Both the position numbers and the translations under genes were made by a program. From JASHPR01 sp963778075 (lineage in GTDB: Bacteria > Actinomycetota > Actinomycetes > Streptosporangiales > Streptosporangiaceae): a DNA stretch of 64,000 nt. The DNA lies in NCBI GenBank assembly GCA_963778075.1, contig CAVZTJ010000003.1, positions 1,116,001-1,180,000 on the forward strand, read 5' to 3'. This document shows, piece after piece, positions 43,680-52,144 of this stretch. A model generated the notes under the pieces. That model did no database searches, was not told the origin of the DNA, and saw nothing but the letters and a program-made list of their open reading frames with translations. Numbering within the stretch: position 1 is the first letter of the stretch; each line of letters opens with the position of its first letter.

Positions 43680-44344
43680 GGGTGCTGGTGGTCGAGGACT
43701 CCCAGTCGCTCGCCGAGGTGCTGGTCGAAGGCCTGCGGGATCAGGGCATGGCGGTGGATGCTGCGCACGACGGCCTCGAGGCGGCCGCCAAGCTCGACCT
43801 CAACCGCTACGACGTCATCGTCCTGGACCGGGACCTGCCGGGCATCCACGGCGATGTGCTCTGCCAGATGATCACTGACCGCGGTGAGCGGGCCATGGTA
43901 CTGATGCTGACCGCGGCCGGAGCGCCGGGTGACCGGGTCATCGGCCTGGGACTTGGTGCCGATGACTACCTCGGCAAGCCGTTCCACTTTCCCGAGCTCG
44001 TCCTGCGCATCCGCGCCCTCGCCCGGCGGCAGCCATCAGCGCGGTCCCGGGTGCTGCGCGCGGCCGGGATCGAGCTTGATCCGCTGCGCCGCACGGTTTT
44101 CCGCGATGGACGGCAACTGGACCTGTCGGTAAAGGAGTTCGGCGTGCTCGAGGTGCTCCTGATCGCGGCCCCGGCCTTCCTGCGCGCCGAAGAACTGCTC
44201 GAGCAGGTCTGGGATGAGCACGCCGACCCGTTCACCAACACAGTCACCGTGACCATCGGACGACTGCGCCGCAAGCTCGGCGATCCACCGGTTATCTCCA
44301 CCACGCCCGGCGTCGGGTACCAGATCAGCGAGCCAGCCGGGTAG
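43676..44344 (+). CDS. OmpR/PhoB-family response regulator
   Basis: The product is 222 residues. The receiver domain carries acidic E7/D8, phosphoacceptor D51 in VIVLDRDLPGIHG and the conserved lysine in DDYLGKPFHF. The C-terminal winged helix (IELDPLRRTVFRDGRQLDLSVKEFGVLEVLL, then TVTVTIGRLRRKLGDPPVISTTPGVGYQI) is the OmpR type. It is translationally coupled to the kinase. Its likely targets are the divergent ABC exporter genes, a layout known from antimicrobial-peptide resistance modules. That link is inferred. Confidence 0.93.
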   Translation: MRVLVVEDSQSLAEVLVEGLRDQGMAVDAAHDGLEAAAKLDLNRYDVIVLDRDLPGIHGDVLCQMITDRGERAMVLMLTAAGAPGDRVIGLGLGADDYLGKPFHFPELVLRIRALARRQPSARSRVLRAAGIELDPLRRTVFRDGRQLDLSVKEFGVLEVLLIAAPAFLRAEELLEQVWDEHADPFTNTVTVTIGRLRRKLGDPPVISTTPGVGYQISEPAG

Positions 44345-44808
44345 GCGGCGTTTCCAGCCTGGACCAGGTCAGCTCCGGCCCGCCGTGGTGGTACCCGGCA
44401 CCTGCGTCATGGCCTGGATGTCCTGCTGGGCGCCGAAGGCGATGCGCAGGCCGGCCGTGTTGGTGACGGTGAGGTAAGTGATCTTGCCCAGCCTTCCGGC
44501 GATCCTGCGGGCCGACCCCGCGCTCTTTCCCGCACGCCCAGACGTTGCGGCACCACCCTCCAATGATGCAGAGCATCCAATTCGGCGCCCCGATCAGCGG
44601 TCAGGCCGCCATGCCCGGATGCCGTGCATAACGAGGCGGATATTGTCCGAGGTGAAAGGCGGAGCCGGTCACAGAGAGTGACGTGCAGGGTGGCGGTTCG
44701 GATATGCTGCCGCGTTCGGCTGTGAGCTGGTGGTCTCTACGCGCGGCCGACTCGGCTAGGACTGCAGCCCGTCCGGCAAGGAAGGAAGGAAGTCAGGCGG
44801 TTGTGATG
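44345..44808. other. Gap without recognisable gene
   Basis: This 464-bp stretch between convergent genes contains a minus-strand frame (44369-44563) with a regular segment KITYLTVTNTAGLRIAFGAQQD. It resembles nothing I can name and has no ribosome site. No hairpin terminator of clear strength was found. Confidence 0.45.
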
Positions 44809-45903
44809 TCACGGCGGTGGGGTGCTCGCCTCGCCGGTTTGGGCGTGGCGGGCGAGTAGCTGGCGGTAGGCGCGGGCGTACGCGGCGGCTGCGGCGCTGG
44901 GGGTGAACTGCCGGGCGTAGGCCCGGCCCGGGGCAGGGTCGGGGCGCTCGCCGCCCAGGACGCGTGACAGTGCCCCGGCGAGGGCGTGCGGGTCCTCGGG
45001 CGAGACCAGGACGCCGCGGCCTTCGCCCAGGGTGCGTGCCAGGCCGTCGACTTCGGTGCCGACGACCGGGACACCCAGTCCCAGGGCCAGCACGGCGCTT
45101 TGCGACCACGACTCCTCCCGTGAGGGCACGACGTGCACGCTGGCCCCGGCGATGTAGCGGGCCGGCTCATAGGACCATCCCGGCAGATGCACGACGGCGT
45201 CCAGGCCGAGGGCGGCGGCCTGCCGGAGCAGCGGGCCGCGCATCGGGCCGTCGCCGACCAGGTAGGCGGGCGGCGGCGCGGGCAGCAGGGCGAGGGCCTG
45301 CACGAGCACATCGGGTGCCTTGTCGCCGCGGAACCGGCCGGCGAAGGTCAGCCGCGGCGTGGGCAGTCCCGGCCATGGCCTTGCGGACAGGCCTTCCACC
45401 GAGGAGCGCCCTGGGCGGAGCCGGCTGTCGTCCAGGCCGATCCGCGCTGCCCAGGCGCGCACCGCCGGCCCGTGTGTGAAGAACAGGTCGACCCGTCGTG
45501 CCGCATCTCGGGCCTGGCGCGTGTGGTCGCCGGCGGGCCAGGACATCTGGTTGTGCTCGCTGGCCACCAGCGGCACGTGTGGCGGCAGGGCCCGTGCCGC
45601 AGCCCACCAGGCGCCCACCATGTGGGCGTGCACCAGGTCGGCCCGGGCCAGCCGGGGGCCAAGCCAGTCGGCGAACTCCGGCGCGGGCGTCCACTGCAGG
45701 CTGTCGCGAGCCAGGACCTCGCTGACCCGGTAGGCGTCCGCGGGCAGGCCGTAGCGAGCGGCAAGCTCCAACCCTGGCGGGGTCGCGTCACCGGCGAGCA
45801 GGGTCGTCGCGATGCCATGCCGGCGCAGCGCCACCGACAACCACAACGCCGACAACTGTGCCCCGCCAGGTTCCAGCGCGCCCAGGATCCGGACCACCCT
45901 CAT
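44809..45903 (-). CDS. Glycosyltransferase family 4 protein
   Basis: The product is 364 residues from ATG 45903, with GCAGGAGG upstream. GT-B fold: N-lobe VVRILGALEPGGAQLSALWLSVALRRHGIATTLL and DLVHAHMVGAWWAA, with ASEHNQ. C-lobe: LTFAGRFRGDKAPDVLVQALALL, YLVGDGPMRGPL, LPGWSYEPARYIAGASVHVVPSREESWSQSAVLALGLGVPVVGTEVDGL, where the ExxS/E motif binds the sugar nucleotide. It transfers a sugar to a lipid or glycan acceptor at the cytoplasmic membrane face. It stands alone, with no polysaccharide cluster around it. Confidence 0.9.
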   Translation of the reverse strand: MRVVRILGALEPGGAQLSALWLSVALRRHGIATTLLAGDATPPGLELAARYGLPADAYRVSEVLARDSLQWTPAPEFADWLGPRLARADLVHAHMVGAWWAAARALPPHVPLVASEHNQMSWPAGDHTRQARDAARRVDLFFTHGPAVRAWAARIGLDDSRLRPGRSSVEGLSARPWPGLPTPRLTFAGRFRGDKAPDVLVQALALLPAPPPAYLVGDGPMRGPLLRQAAALGLDAVVHLPGWSYEPARYIAGASVHVVPSREESWSQSAVLALGLGVPVVGTEVDGLARTLGEGRGVLVSPEDPHALAGALSRVLGGERPDPAPGRAYARQFTPSAAAAAYARAYRQLLARHAQTGEASTPPP

Positions 45904-46301
45904 CCGGCCTCCTGCCTCGGCGTCGCCGCCGCTCGTCTGGCGCACCGCGCAAGCCCGCCTGCCCGATCGCGGCACGAAAGCCCCGGGCAGCACCCGCCAC
46001 TGCCGGCGCGAAGACGAGCCCGTCCAGCGACACCCGCGGGCCCGGAAGCGGCCCCCGCCCGGCAACTATCATGATCCATCGCCTCAGCGGCACGCCACCG
46101 CGAACCGCTGCTTGCTCAGCCCGGCCACGCCGGCGTCGCCGGTGACGATCCGCGCTGGCCGGGCGGGCGCTACTCCGGCAATCGCAGGCCCGGCCCCTTG
46201 TCGTCAGCGCGTCAGGAGGCGTCGCGCCACCGTGGCGCCGGGCGGGTCCGGTGACGGCCGGCTTGCCCGAGTGCCAGACGCGGTGGGACGATCAAGATGC
46301 G
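45904..46301. other. Gap without recognisable gene
   Basis: A 398-bp region between the divergent glycosyltransferase and ACT-domain genes. It should contain both promoters; no clear -10/-35 pairs, repeats or coding remnants were seen. Confidence 0.5.
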
Positions 46302-46682
46302 ATGCCCACGGACCTGACAGTTATTCTCGAGCACCGGCCGGGTGAGCTGGCCCGGCTGGGGGAGGTTGCGGGCGAGGCCGGGGTCAGTATCCGCGGCCTT
46401 GCCGGCTTCACCGGTGAGGGCAGGGGCGTCGTGCACGTGCTCTTGGACGACCGGGCCGTTGCCCCGTGCCGGGCGGCGCTCGAGCGCGCCGGAATAGGCA
46501 TCGCCGACGAGCGCGAGGTCCTGGTGGTCGAGATCGAGGACCGGCCCATGGCCCTTGGCGAGCTGACCCGGCAACTCGCCGACGCCAACGTCAACGTCGA
46601 GCTTGCCTACACCACGTCCGGGGGCGTGAAGATCGTGATTGCCACCGATGACCTGGAAAGCGCCCGCGCCGCGCTGCAGTAG
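46302..46682 (+). CDS. Tandem ACT-domain protein
   Basis: The product is 126 residues from ATG 46302. It holds two ACT-like beta-alpha-beta units: TVILEHRPGELARLGEVAGEAGVSIRGLAGF and, from about residue 72, VLVVEIEDRPMALGELTRQLADANVNVELAYTT. The conserved G in RPGELA marks the ligand-binding turn. Stand-alone ACT proteins sense amino acids or purines and may bind to a partner enzyme. No partner gene adjoins. Confidence 0.85.
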   Translation: MPTDLTVILEHRPGELARLGEVAGEAGVSIRGLAGFTGEGRGVVHVLLDDRAVAPCRAALERAGIGIADEREVLVVEIEDRPMALGELTRQLADANVNVELAYTTSGGVKIVIATDDLESARAALQ

Positions 46683-47230
46683 ACGCAGGCCCATGCCGGC
46701 GCAAGGACTCGCCGCCACCAGCGCATGCCAGCAGACCCCGATCGCCAGGCCGCCGCCCGCTATTGCCGTTTCGGTGCGCCTGAATCAGGGGCGGGACGCC
46801 AGCCCGGGCAGCCGGGCGAACAGCTCGCCGCGCTTACCGGACGCTCGGCCAAGAAGCGCGGCCGACGGCCATGCGTGAATTCTGGCAGCCCCACCTGCCG
46901 CCAGCGCGGGCAGCATCTGCAGCCGGGGCAGCTCGTGTCGTCGCGGTCACCACACTGCGTGCCTGCGGCCGCACAAACGTAGCGGACACGCGCCTCACGG
47001 CGCGGGCACCGTCTCGGAGTCCATCACCGGCCACCTCTTCGCAGCAGATAACCAGCGCCCTGCTGGCCCAGCGCGAAAGCAAGCAATGACCGCAATCCTG
47101 CAGTGGCTTGATCTCCGCGATGTCGGCCCAGCGAGAGCGATCACCCATTGTCGACCCTGGCATGGCGACGAAAATCCGAACCGGCCGGGACTCCATGGCC
47201 AAAGGGTACTAATGCGGCAGTCGCCATTGG
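46683..47230. other. Gap with a possible gene fragment beside the insertion element
   Basis: No intact gene is seen. On the minus strand from ATG 47202 the first 34 residues (RPVRIFVAMPGSTMGDRSRW, then ADIAEIKP) read like a genuine protein N-terminus, then lose coherence near 47100. It lies immediately downstream of the transposase end, so it may be a gene cut by the insertion. Identity is uncertain. Confidence 0.45.
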
Positions 47231-48648
47231 CTAGCTGACCAGGATAATTGCGGTATCGCGGGCGAGGCGTGTGCGCTGGTGGTGCCAGCGGGATCGGGCC
47301 TGGTGGCGGCGCCGCCAGGCCAGCAGTGCGCGGCGCTGCCGGGCGGGGGCGGGTGGGCGAGCAGGCGTCCGGTTTCGGGGACGGTGAGCGGGATCATGCC
47401 GGGGTCGGCGGGCGGGGGTTGGTCCGGGTGTGCGGGGGTTGGTCCGGGTGTGCGGGGGCGGGTGGCTGGGTGTCGGTGCGGCGCGGAGCAGGGCGGCGGT
47501 GACGGCGCAGATGGCCAGGGCGGCCATGACCAGCACGGTGTGCCGGGCGATCGCGACATACAGCCGGACCTGGGACTGGTCGAGCCCGAAGCAGTCCTTG
47601 CCGAACTCGAAATCTTCTTCGGCCGGCCAGCGCAGCCCGGCGGCGCGGATCGGCCGGGACGGGGATGCCGGCTGACCCTCGGGCAGGTAGCAGTAGCAAA
47701 AGGCAGGTTCGCGGTGGCCAGGTGACGGCGGATCAGCAGGTGGTGCCGCGCGGAGGCGGTGGCCAGCCATGCCCAGGCGTACCAGCGTTGTCCTTTGGAG
47801 CCGCTCCCGGCGGAGCGGACTTCCCAGCCGCGGCGGCGGCCCAGCCGGGCGGCGGCCTGCTTGCAGGTGAGGGTGAACCCGCTGGCAACGGTGAGGCGGA
47901 AGCTGCAGGGGACCCGCAGCACGTAGGCCTGATCGCGGTCTTCGCAGAACTCGCGTAGTTCGGTGCACGAGCCGTACACCTCGTCGCCGCAGACGAAGTC
48001 CAGCCGGACGCCGTCGGCGAACGCCTCGGTGAGGATGTCGATGGCCAGCTGGCCCTTGGTGCGGAAGGCCAGGCCGTCCGGCAGGCCCATGACCCGGGAC
48101 GTGACCGGGTCATCGATGTGGGCGGCCGGGATCCATTCCCGGGCGCCGATCAGCGCGTGCCCGGTGACTTCCCGCACATACGACAGGTGCACGGTGTTGA
48201 TCCCGTTGGCCACCTTGCCCACGCAGCCCAGGTACTGCCGTTTCACGCCGGCCGTGCGGGCGCCGGCCTTGACCTGGCCGGTTTCATCGATCGCGCCGAC
48301 CGCCAGCCCGCGCGGCCGGCCGGTCTTGCGGGCGGCCTCATCCTGCCCGGCCACGGCGAACCGGCGCACCACCCCCATCGCCGCGAAGGTGTCCCAGACT
48401 GCCCGGTTGAGCAGCCGCTGCGTCCGGTCCGGCGTGGGGTCCCCCGAACGCTCGGCGATCCTCCACCCGTTCCGTCTCCGCAGGTCGCTCATCACCGCGG
48501 CGGCGTACTTGCCCGCCTGCAGCCACGGCTCTGTCCGCGTGAAGCACGGCCGCAGCCCTTCCAGCTGCTCAGCACGTTTCCGCGGCCCCAGCGCGGCGCC
48601 TATCCTGGCGGCGGCAGCCGCCTTCGATTCTGTTGTCCTCACAAACAC
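47231..48648 (-). mobile_element. IS701-type transposase gene, one frame break
   Basis: From ATG 48648 the protein has the IS701/DDE_5 layout: an N-terminal LRPCFTRTEPWLQAGKYAAAVMSDLRRRNGWRIAE region, the first catalytic D in AIDETGQVKAG, the second in FVCGDEVYG and the third acidic residue in WPAEEDFEFGKDCFGLDQSQVR. A missing base near 47697 breaks the frame between NLPFA and YCYLPEG; corrected, the product ends at 47231 with about 472 residues and a Pro/Arg-rich tail. Terminal inverted repeats were not identified with confidence, so element borders are unknown. It is probably inactive unless the break is an assembly error. Confidence 0.85.
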
Positions 48649-48735
48649 ATGATCGACAGGCGGCTGCGCTGCGCAAGAACGCTTCCCCAGCCGTGCTCAG
48701 GCCCAGGTCAAAGTCCGAACGGCAGCGGCCAGTGC

Positions 48736-49242
48736 CTAGCCGACGTTGGCCGCCAGGTCTTGATAGGCAGGCTGGAGCTCGTCCCACCGCGCCTTGCTGT
48801 CGCGGCGCTCACGCCCGGCGAGGCAGGCGGCGAGATCTTCGACATGGATCTGCACCCCGGCCCCGTAGGCGGCGAGCAGGTCCAGGGGCATGCCCCGTTC
48901 CTCCCAGACCAGGATGGTCTGGCCGCCGTCGGCGGTCAGCGTGGCCTCGATGACATCCTCGTCCGGCTGGCCCAGTGCCATGGTCAGCAGCAGCCGCCGC
49001 GGGGGCTCGCACGCTTCCACGCGCCCTGTGCCTTCCGATCCGCTGGCAAAAAAGCGAAAGCGGTACTCACCGCCGAGGCGGAGGTCGCCCGCGACCTCGC
49101 CGATCCAGCGGGCCAGACGCAGGGGATCGGTGAGTGCCGACCACAGGTCGTCGATATCGGTGTCGAAGCGGTCCTCCATGCGCACGACGCCCTTGCCATC
49201 TGCTGATCCCAGGCTGCCCAGGATGCGGGTATTGCTGGTCAT
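48736..49242 (-). CDS. SRPBCC (AHSA1-like) protein
   Basis: The product is 168 residues from ATG 49242. The START/AHSA1 fold is indicated by RMEDRFDTDIDDLWSALTDPLRLARWIGEV, DLRLGGEYRFRFFASGSEGTGRVEACEPPRRLLLTM, and ILVWEERGMPLDLLAAYGAGVQIHVEDL. It binds a hydrophobic ligand in a deep cavity. It is start-stop coupled (ATGA) to the upstream ArsR gene, a very common actinomycete pair in which the regulator represses its SRPBCC partner. Confidence 0.9.
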   Translation of the reverse strand: MTSNTRILGSLGSADGKGVVRMEDRFDTDIDDLWSALTDPLRLARWIGEVAGDLRLGGEYRFRFFASGSEGTGRVEACEPPRRLLLTMALGQPDEDVIEATLTADGGQTILVWEERGMPLDLLAAYGAGVQIHVEDLAACLAGRERRDSKARWDELQPAYQDLAANVG

Positions 49243-49565
49243 CTGGTGCTCCTTCGCTCGCGTTTCCCCCGGGCCACCTCGGTGTGCAGGGCATCCAGCC
49301 GCTGCTTCCACAAGGCCCGGTACCGGCCCAGCCATTCATCGATCTCGGCGAGCGGCTCGGGGCGAAGACTGTAGACCCGCCGCTGCGCCTCCTGGCGGAC
49401 CTCGACCAGTCCCGCCTCCCGCAGCACCCGCAGGTGCCGCGATACCCCCGGGCGGGCAATCGGCAGCAGCGCCGCCAGCTCACCCGCGGTGGCCGGACCG
49501 CCGGTCAAGGTTTCCAGCATCGTCCGCCGGCTCTCGTCCGATAGCGCCTGCAGGACAGCGTCCAT
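49239..49565 (-). CDS. ArsR family regulator
   Basis: The product is 108 residues: LQALSDESRRTMLETLTGGPATAGELAALLPIARPGVSRHLRVLREAGLVEVRQEAQRRVYSLRPEPLAEIDEWLGRYR. It is a winged helix with the RRVYSLRPEPLAEIDEWL end typical of SRPBCC-partnered ArsR proteins. No metal-binding cysteine motif is present. A perfect palindrome lies 20 bp upstream, and the next gene is the coupled SRPBCC protein. Confidence 0.92.
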   Translation of the reverse strand: MDAVLQALSDESRRTMLETLTGGPATAGELAALLPIARPGVSRHLRVLREAGLVEVRQEAQRRVYSLRPEPLAEIDEWLGRYRALWKQRLDALHTEVARGKRERRSTR

Positions 49566-49584
49566 AGCGCGAGTGTACCCAGAT

Positions 49585-49596
49585 AGTTACGTAACT
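49585..49596. promoter_or_regulatory. ArsR operator candidate
   Basis: AGTTACGTAACT is a perfect 12-bp palindrome, 20 bp upstream of the ArsR start, in the position expected for autorepression. The rest of the gap to 49904 shows no gene. Confidence 0.65.
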
Positions 49597-49904
49597 GGCA
49601 AGGTACATAAGCGATTCGCAAGCGCGCCATGCCACGCCAGCGAACCGGATGCGGGCGCTCCGCCGCAGGTCACGACCCCGAATGGCGACTGCCGTACTAG
49701 GAGGCCACCCGAAGCACTGACTGCGCTCCTGGAGAGGCCGTTCTGGCATCCGCAACGCGCTAGCAGGTGCCGTAACACGTGGCCTGGCAGGTCGAAGGTC
49801 AGCAGACTGGAAAGGAAGCCCGCACATGCCGCCGTTCGGCAGGTGAACGCGGACGGCAGGTTGCGCGTCTCCAGGGTGCCGCTGGTCTTGCTGGGGAGGT
49901 AGCT

Positions 49905-50303
49905 GTGGCTCTATACGGGCGGGACGATTTGGCCTGGGATGAGCTGGCGCGGGTGGGGCTTGAGTTCCTCCTCGAGCGAGCGCGACTCGAAAAGCTCACC
50001 TCCTACACCGGGCTCAATGCCACTCTGATGCGGCGTACAGGACTGCCTGGTTTTGACTTCAGCCGAGCCGACGAGCGCGCAGCAATGGGTCACTTGCTCT
50101 ATCTGATCGTGGAGCTGAACCGGCCAACGACTGGACTGATGATCTCAGCGTTGGTGAGCTACTTGGGCGCCAACGATGCGGGTAGCGGCTTCTACGCTTA
50201 TGCGCAAGATCTGGGATTGCTTCAGCGAAACGCCTCGGCCATGCAAAAGCTAGAGTTCTGGTCCAGGCAGGTCAAGGCGCTATATGAGTACTACGCCGCA
50301 TGA
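49905..50303 (+). CDS. Hypothetical protein
   Basis: The product is 132 residues from GTG 49905, with GGGGAGG six bases upstream. It is soluble, mostly helical: WDELARVGLEFLLERARLEKLTSYTGLN, then FDFSRADERAAMGHLLYLIVELNR, ISALVSYLGANDAGSGFYAYAQDLG and a C-terminal FWSRQVKALYEYYA. The phrases SYTGLN and GFYAYAQDLG suggest a conserved small domain, but I do not recognise it. Codon use looks less GC-biased than its neighbours. Confidence 0.65.
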   Translation: MALYGRDDLAWDELARVGLEFLLERARLEKLTSYTGLNATLMRRTGLPGFDFSRADERAAMGHLLYLIVELNRPTTGLMISALVSYLGANDAGSGFYAYAQDLGLLQRNASAMQKLEFWSRQVKALYEYYAA

Positions 50304-50457
50304 GTACCACGCCGCGGTGAGGCCACCATGACACGTTGGCTCGCCCACGCGGGGCTTCTCTGCGCGTCCTCTCCTGCCGCAGTCCGGGACGGTGATTGTG
50401 GCACGTGGCCAGGTGCATGCACCGTGTCGCGTGGCCATCTGGGCCCGGGGGTTGTGA

Positions 50458-51018
50458 TCAGCCGTCGCGGCCGGGATCGGCCGGCGGCGGCAGGTAACCC
50501 TGGCTGATCAGGTGCTGCGCCCCTGCAGCGTATGCGCCAGGATCGTCAGGCGCAGTGGTGGCCAGGCCATCGACGTACCGGTTGAACATGCAAAACGTTG
50601 CTGCGATCAAGACGGTGTCGTGAATTTCCAGGTCCGTCGCGCCGGTTGTGCGGGCCTGGGCGACGTGCTCGGTGGTGACCGCACGGCCGCTGCGGGCTAC
50701 CGCCGCGGCGATCGCCAGCAAGGCTTTCAGCTTCGCTGACACCGGCGCGGTGGCAGGGTCGTTGCGGACCTGCTCCACCACCGCCATGCCCCCCGGCAGC
50801 TGGGCGGCGGCGCACGCCGAGTGCGACGACGAGCAGTACCGGCAGTCGTTGAGCGCCGACACATACGCCGCGATCAGTTCCCGCTCGCCCCGGGCCAGGG
50901 TGCCCGGCCCCCGCAGCAGCACCTCCGTCAGCTCGCCCAGCGGGCGGGCCGTCTGCGGGCGGTAGCGCAGCAACCCGCGGATCCCTGGCTCGGCGGAGGT
51001 CAGCGCGATGTGCGGCAT
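50458..51018 (-). CDS. Carboxymuconolactone-decarboxylase/AhpD-like peroxidase-related protein
   Basis: The product is 186 residues from ATG 51018. The AhpD-type redox motif is CRYCSSSH (C59-x2-C62-x3-H66), inside GERELIAAYVSALNDCRYCSSSHSACA. The C-terminal EIHDTVLIAATFCMFNRYVDGLATTAP matches peroxidase-related (uncharacterised) members of the family. It probably acts as a thiol-dependent alkylhydroperoxidase or a related thiol enzyme in the cytoplasm. It is a single gene. Confidence 0.9.
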   Translation of the reverse strand: MPHIALTSAEPGIRGLLRYRPQTARPLGELTEVLLRGPGTLARGERELIAAYVSALNDCRYCSSSHSACAAAQLPGGMAVVEQVRNDPATAPVSAKLKALLAIAAAVARSGRAVTTEHVAQARTTGATDLEIHDTVLIAATFCMFNRYVDGLATTAPDDPGAYAAGAQHLISQGYLPPPADPGRDG

Positions 51019-51658
51019 GTTTGTTGCTCCTCACCTCGGCAGAAAACTGGGTATCGCCTGCAGCATCGATGCCAGGAAAGGCTCCGGTCAACAACCTCGG
51101 CTCAGCCACCGGGGCAGCCTGGCCGACGGGCAGGCACAGCGTCACCCTCCCGCACTCATGCCGCAGAGACGACCTGCATTGCCGAAAATAGTGCGTGAAT
51201 CGCCGCTGCATATATGCCCGCAAGCGCATAGCCATGCATGGTTAATGTGATCAACTACGTCAGGGCTCGCGGCCACGTTTTCTTCAGCGAGCGCTCGGAA
51301 CGCCGATTAGGGACGGCTGATACCGGTGCCATACGCGCGAATGGCGCGGTGCAGATCTGCGTGTTAGGTGCGCCGAATATGTTGTCGCCGCTCGCCAGCT
51401 TGGTCCGCCCGAGGCAATTGAGGTGCCATTGGCCAGGCTTATCACGGGTTGTTCCGGTGCCTGCGGTCACCAGAATCCGCAGTTCATTGGCGGCGACTGG
51501 GTTGTGTGGTGCGCCTTCAGGCTGGTCTTGCCGGTCCGATCCCGGTCGCCCGTTCTGCTGCAGAAAACTGCTCTTCAGATCCGTGCGCCTGCGCCGGGAA
51601 GCCGCCTGCCAGGTATCGGTCTGCCCGGTGCCAGGGCTCACCCCTCGGGTCCGGGCTG
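51019..51658. other. Gene-free stretch with the second 127-bp repeat copy
   Basis: No supported gene. The repeat at 51180-51306 is described separately; the rest has only short, mutually contradictory frames. Confidence 0.55.
51180..51306 (+). repeat. 127-bp direct repeat, copy 2
   Basis: Identical and in the same orientation to 29249-29375, with abrupt loss of identity at both ends. The two copies enclose about 21.9 kb. Like copy 1 it lies in a gene-poor gap and is not part of a recognisable insertion sequence. Confidence 0.85.
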
Positions 51659-52099
51659 TCAGCTTGTGCGCAGTTCGTCGAGCACGCGCTGGATGCGCCG
51701 GGTGCGTGTCTCGGCGGTGCGTGCTCCGGTGATGGAGAGGACGTGCCGCCGCTGGTTGCTGTAGGACAGTGCGGCGAACCGGTCGGACGCGGTGGGGTCG
51801 GCGCGCAGGGCATCGGCGAGCTCGGCCGGGAGGTCGACCGTGCGGGGCGCGTCATCGCGTTCGAGGTTCACGGTGATGCTGTCGCCCGCAGCGATGCCCG
51901 TGGCGGCGCGTATGTCGGCGCTTACCGGGATCTTGGGCTCGCCTCGCATGGTGGTGATGGTGCTGGCGTAGCGCGTGCCGTTGATGGTGACGCTGACCGG
52001 GATGCGCTTGCCGCCACCCAGCGCGGCCACGGCCTCGTCGGGAACGCGGATGCCGGTAGCGGTCTTGCCGTCGAGCTGCAGGGTGGTAGTGAATTCCAT
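51659..52099 (-). CDS. DUF1905 / YdeI-type protein
   Basis: The product is 146 residues from ATG 52099. The first half is the DUF1905 barrel: MEFTTTLQLDGKTATGIRVPDEAVAALGGGKRIPVSVTINGTRYASTITTMRGEPKIPVSADIRAATGIAAGD. The second half is the helical YdeI/OmpD-associated tail (LADALRADPTASDRFAALSYSNQRRHVLSITGARTAETRTRRIQRVL). Function is unknown. It is cytoplasmic. The DUF998 gene lies 45 bp upstream on the same strand, so the two may be cotranscribed under TetR control. Confidence 0.88.
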   Translation of the reverse strand: MEFTTTLQLDGKTATGIRVPDEAVAALGGGKRIPVSVTINGTRYASTITTMRGEPKIPVSADIRAATGIAAGDSITVNLERDDAPRTVDLPAELADALRADPTASDRFAALSYSNQRRHVLSITGARTAETRTRRIQRVLDELRTS

Positions 52100-52144
52100 G
52101 GTGGTTCTCCTGTGTCTGCCGTGGATGGATGCTGATGCGGCCGG

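Noticed and set aside
44369..44563. 64-codon minus-strand frame with KITYLTVTNTAGLRIAFG
   Set aside because: It looks protein-like in part, but has no ribosome site and no recognisable relatives; kept only as a note in the gap entry.
47209..48720. Terminal inverted repeats of the IS701-type element
   Set aside because: GCGGCAGTCGCC-like and GCGGCTGCG-like sequences near the two ends match too weakly to define borders.
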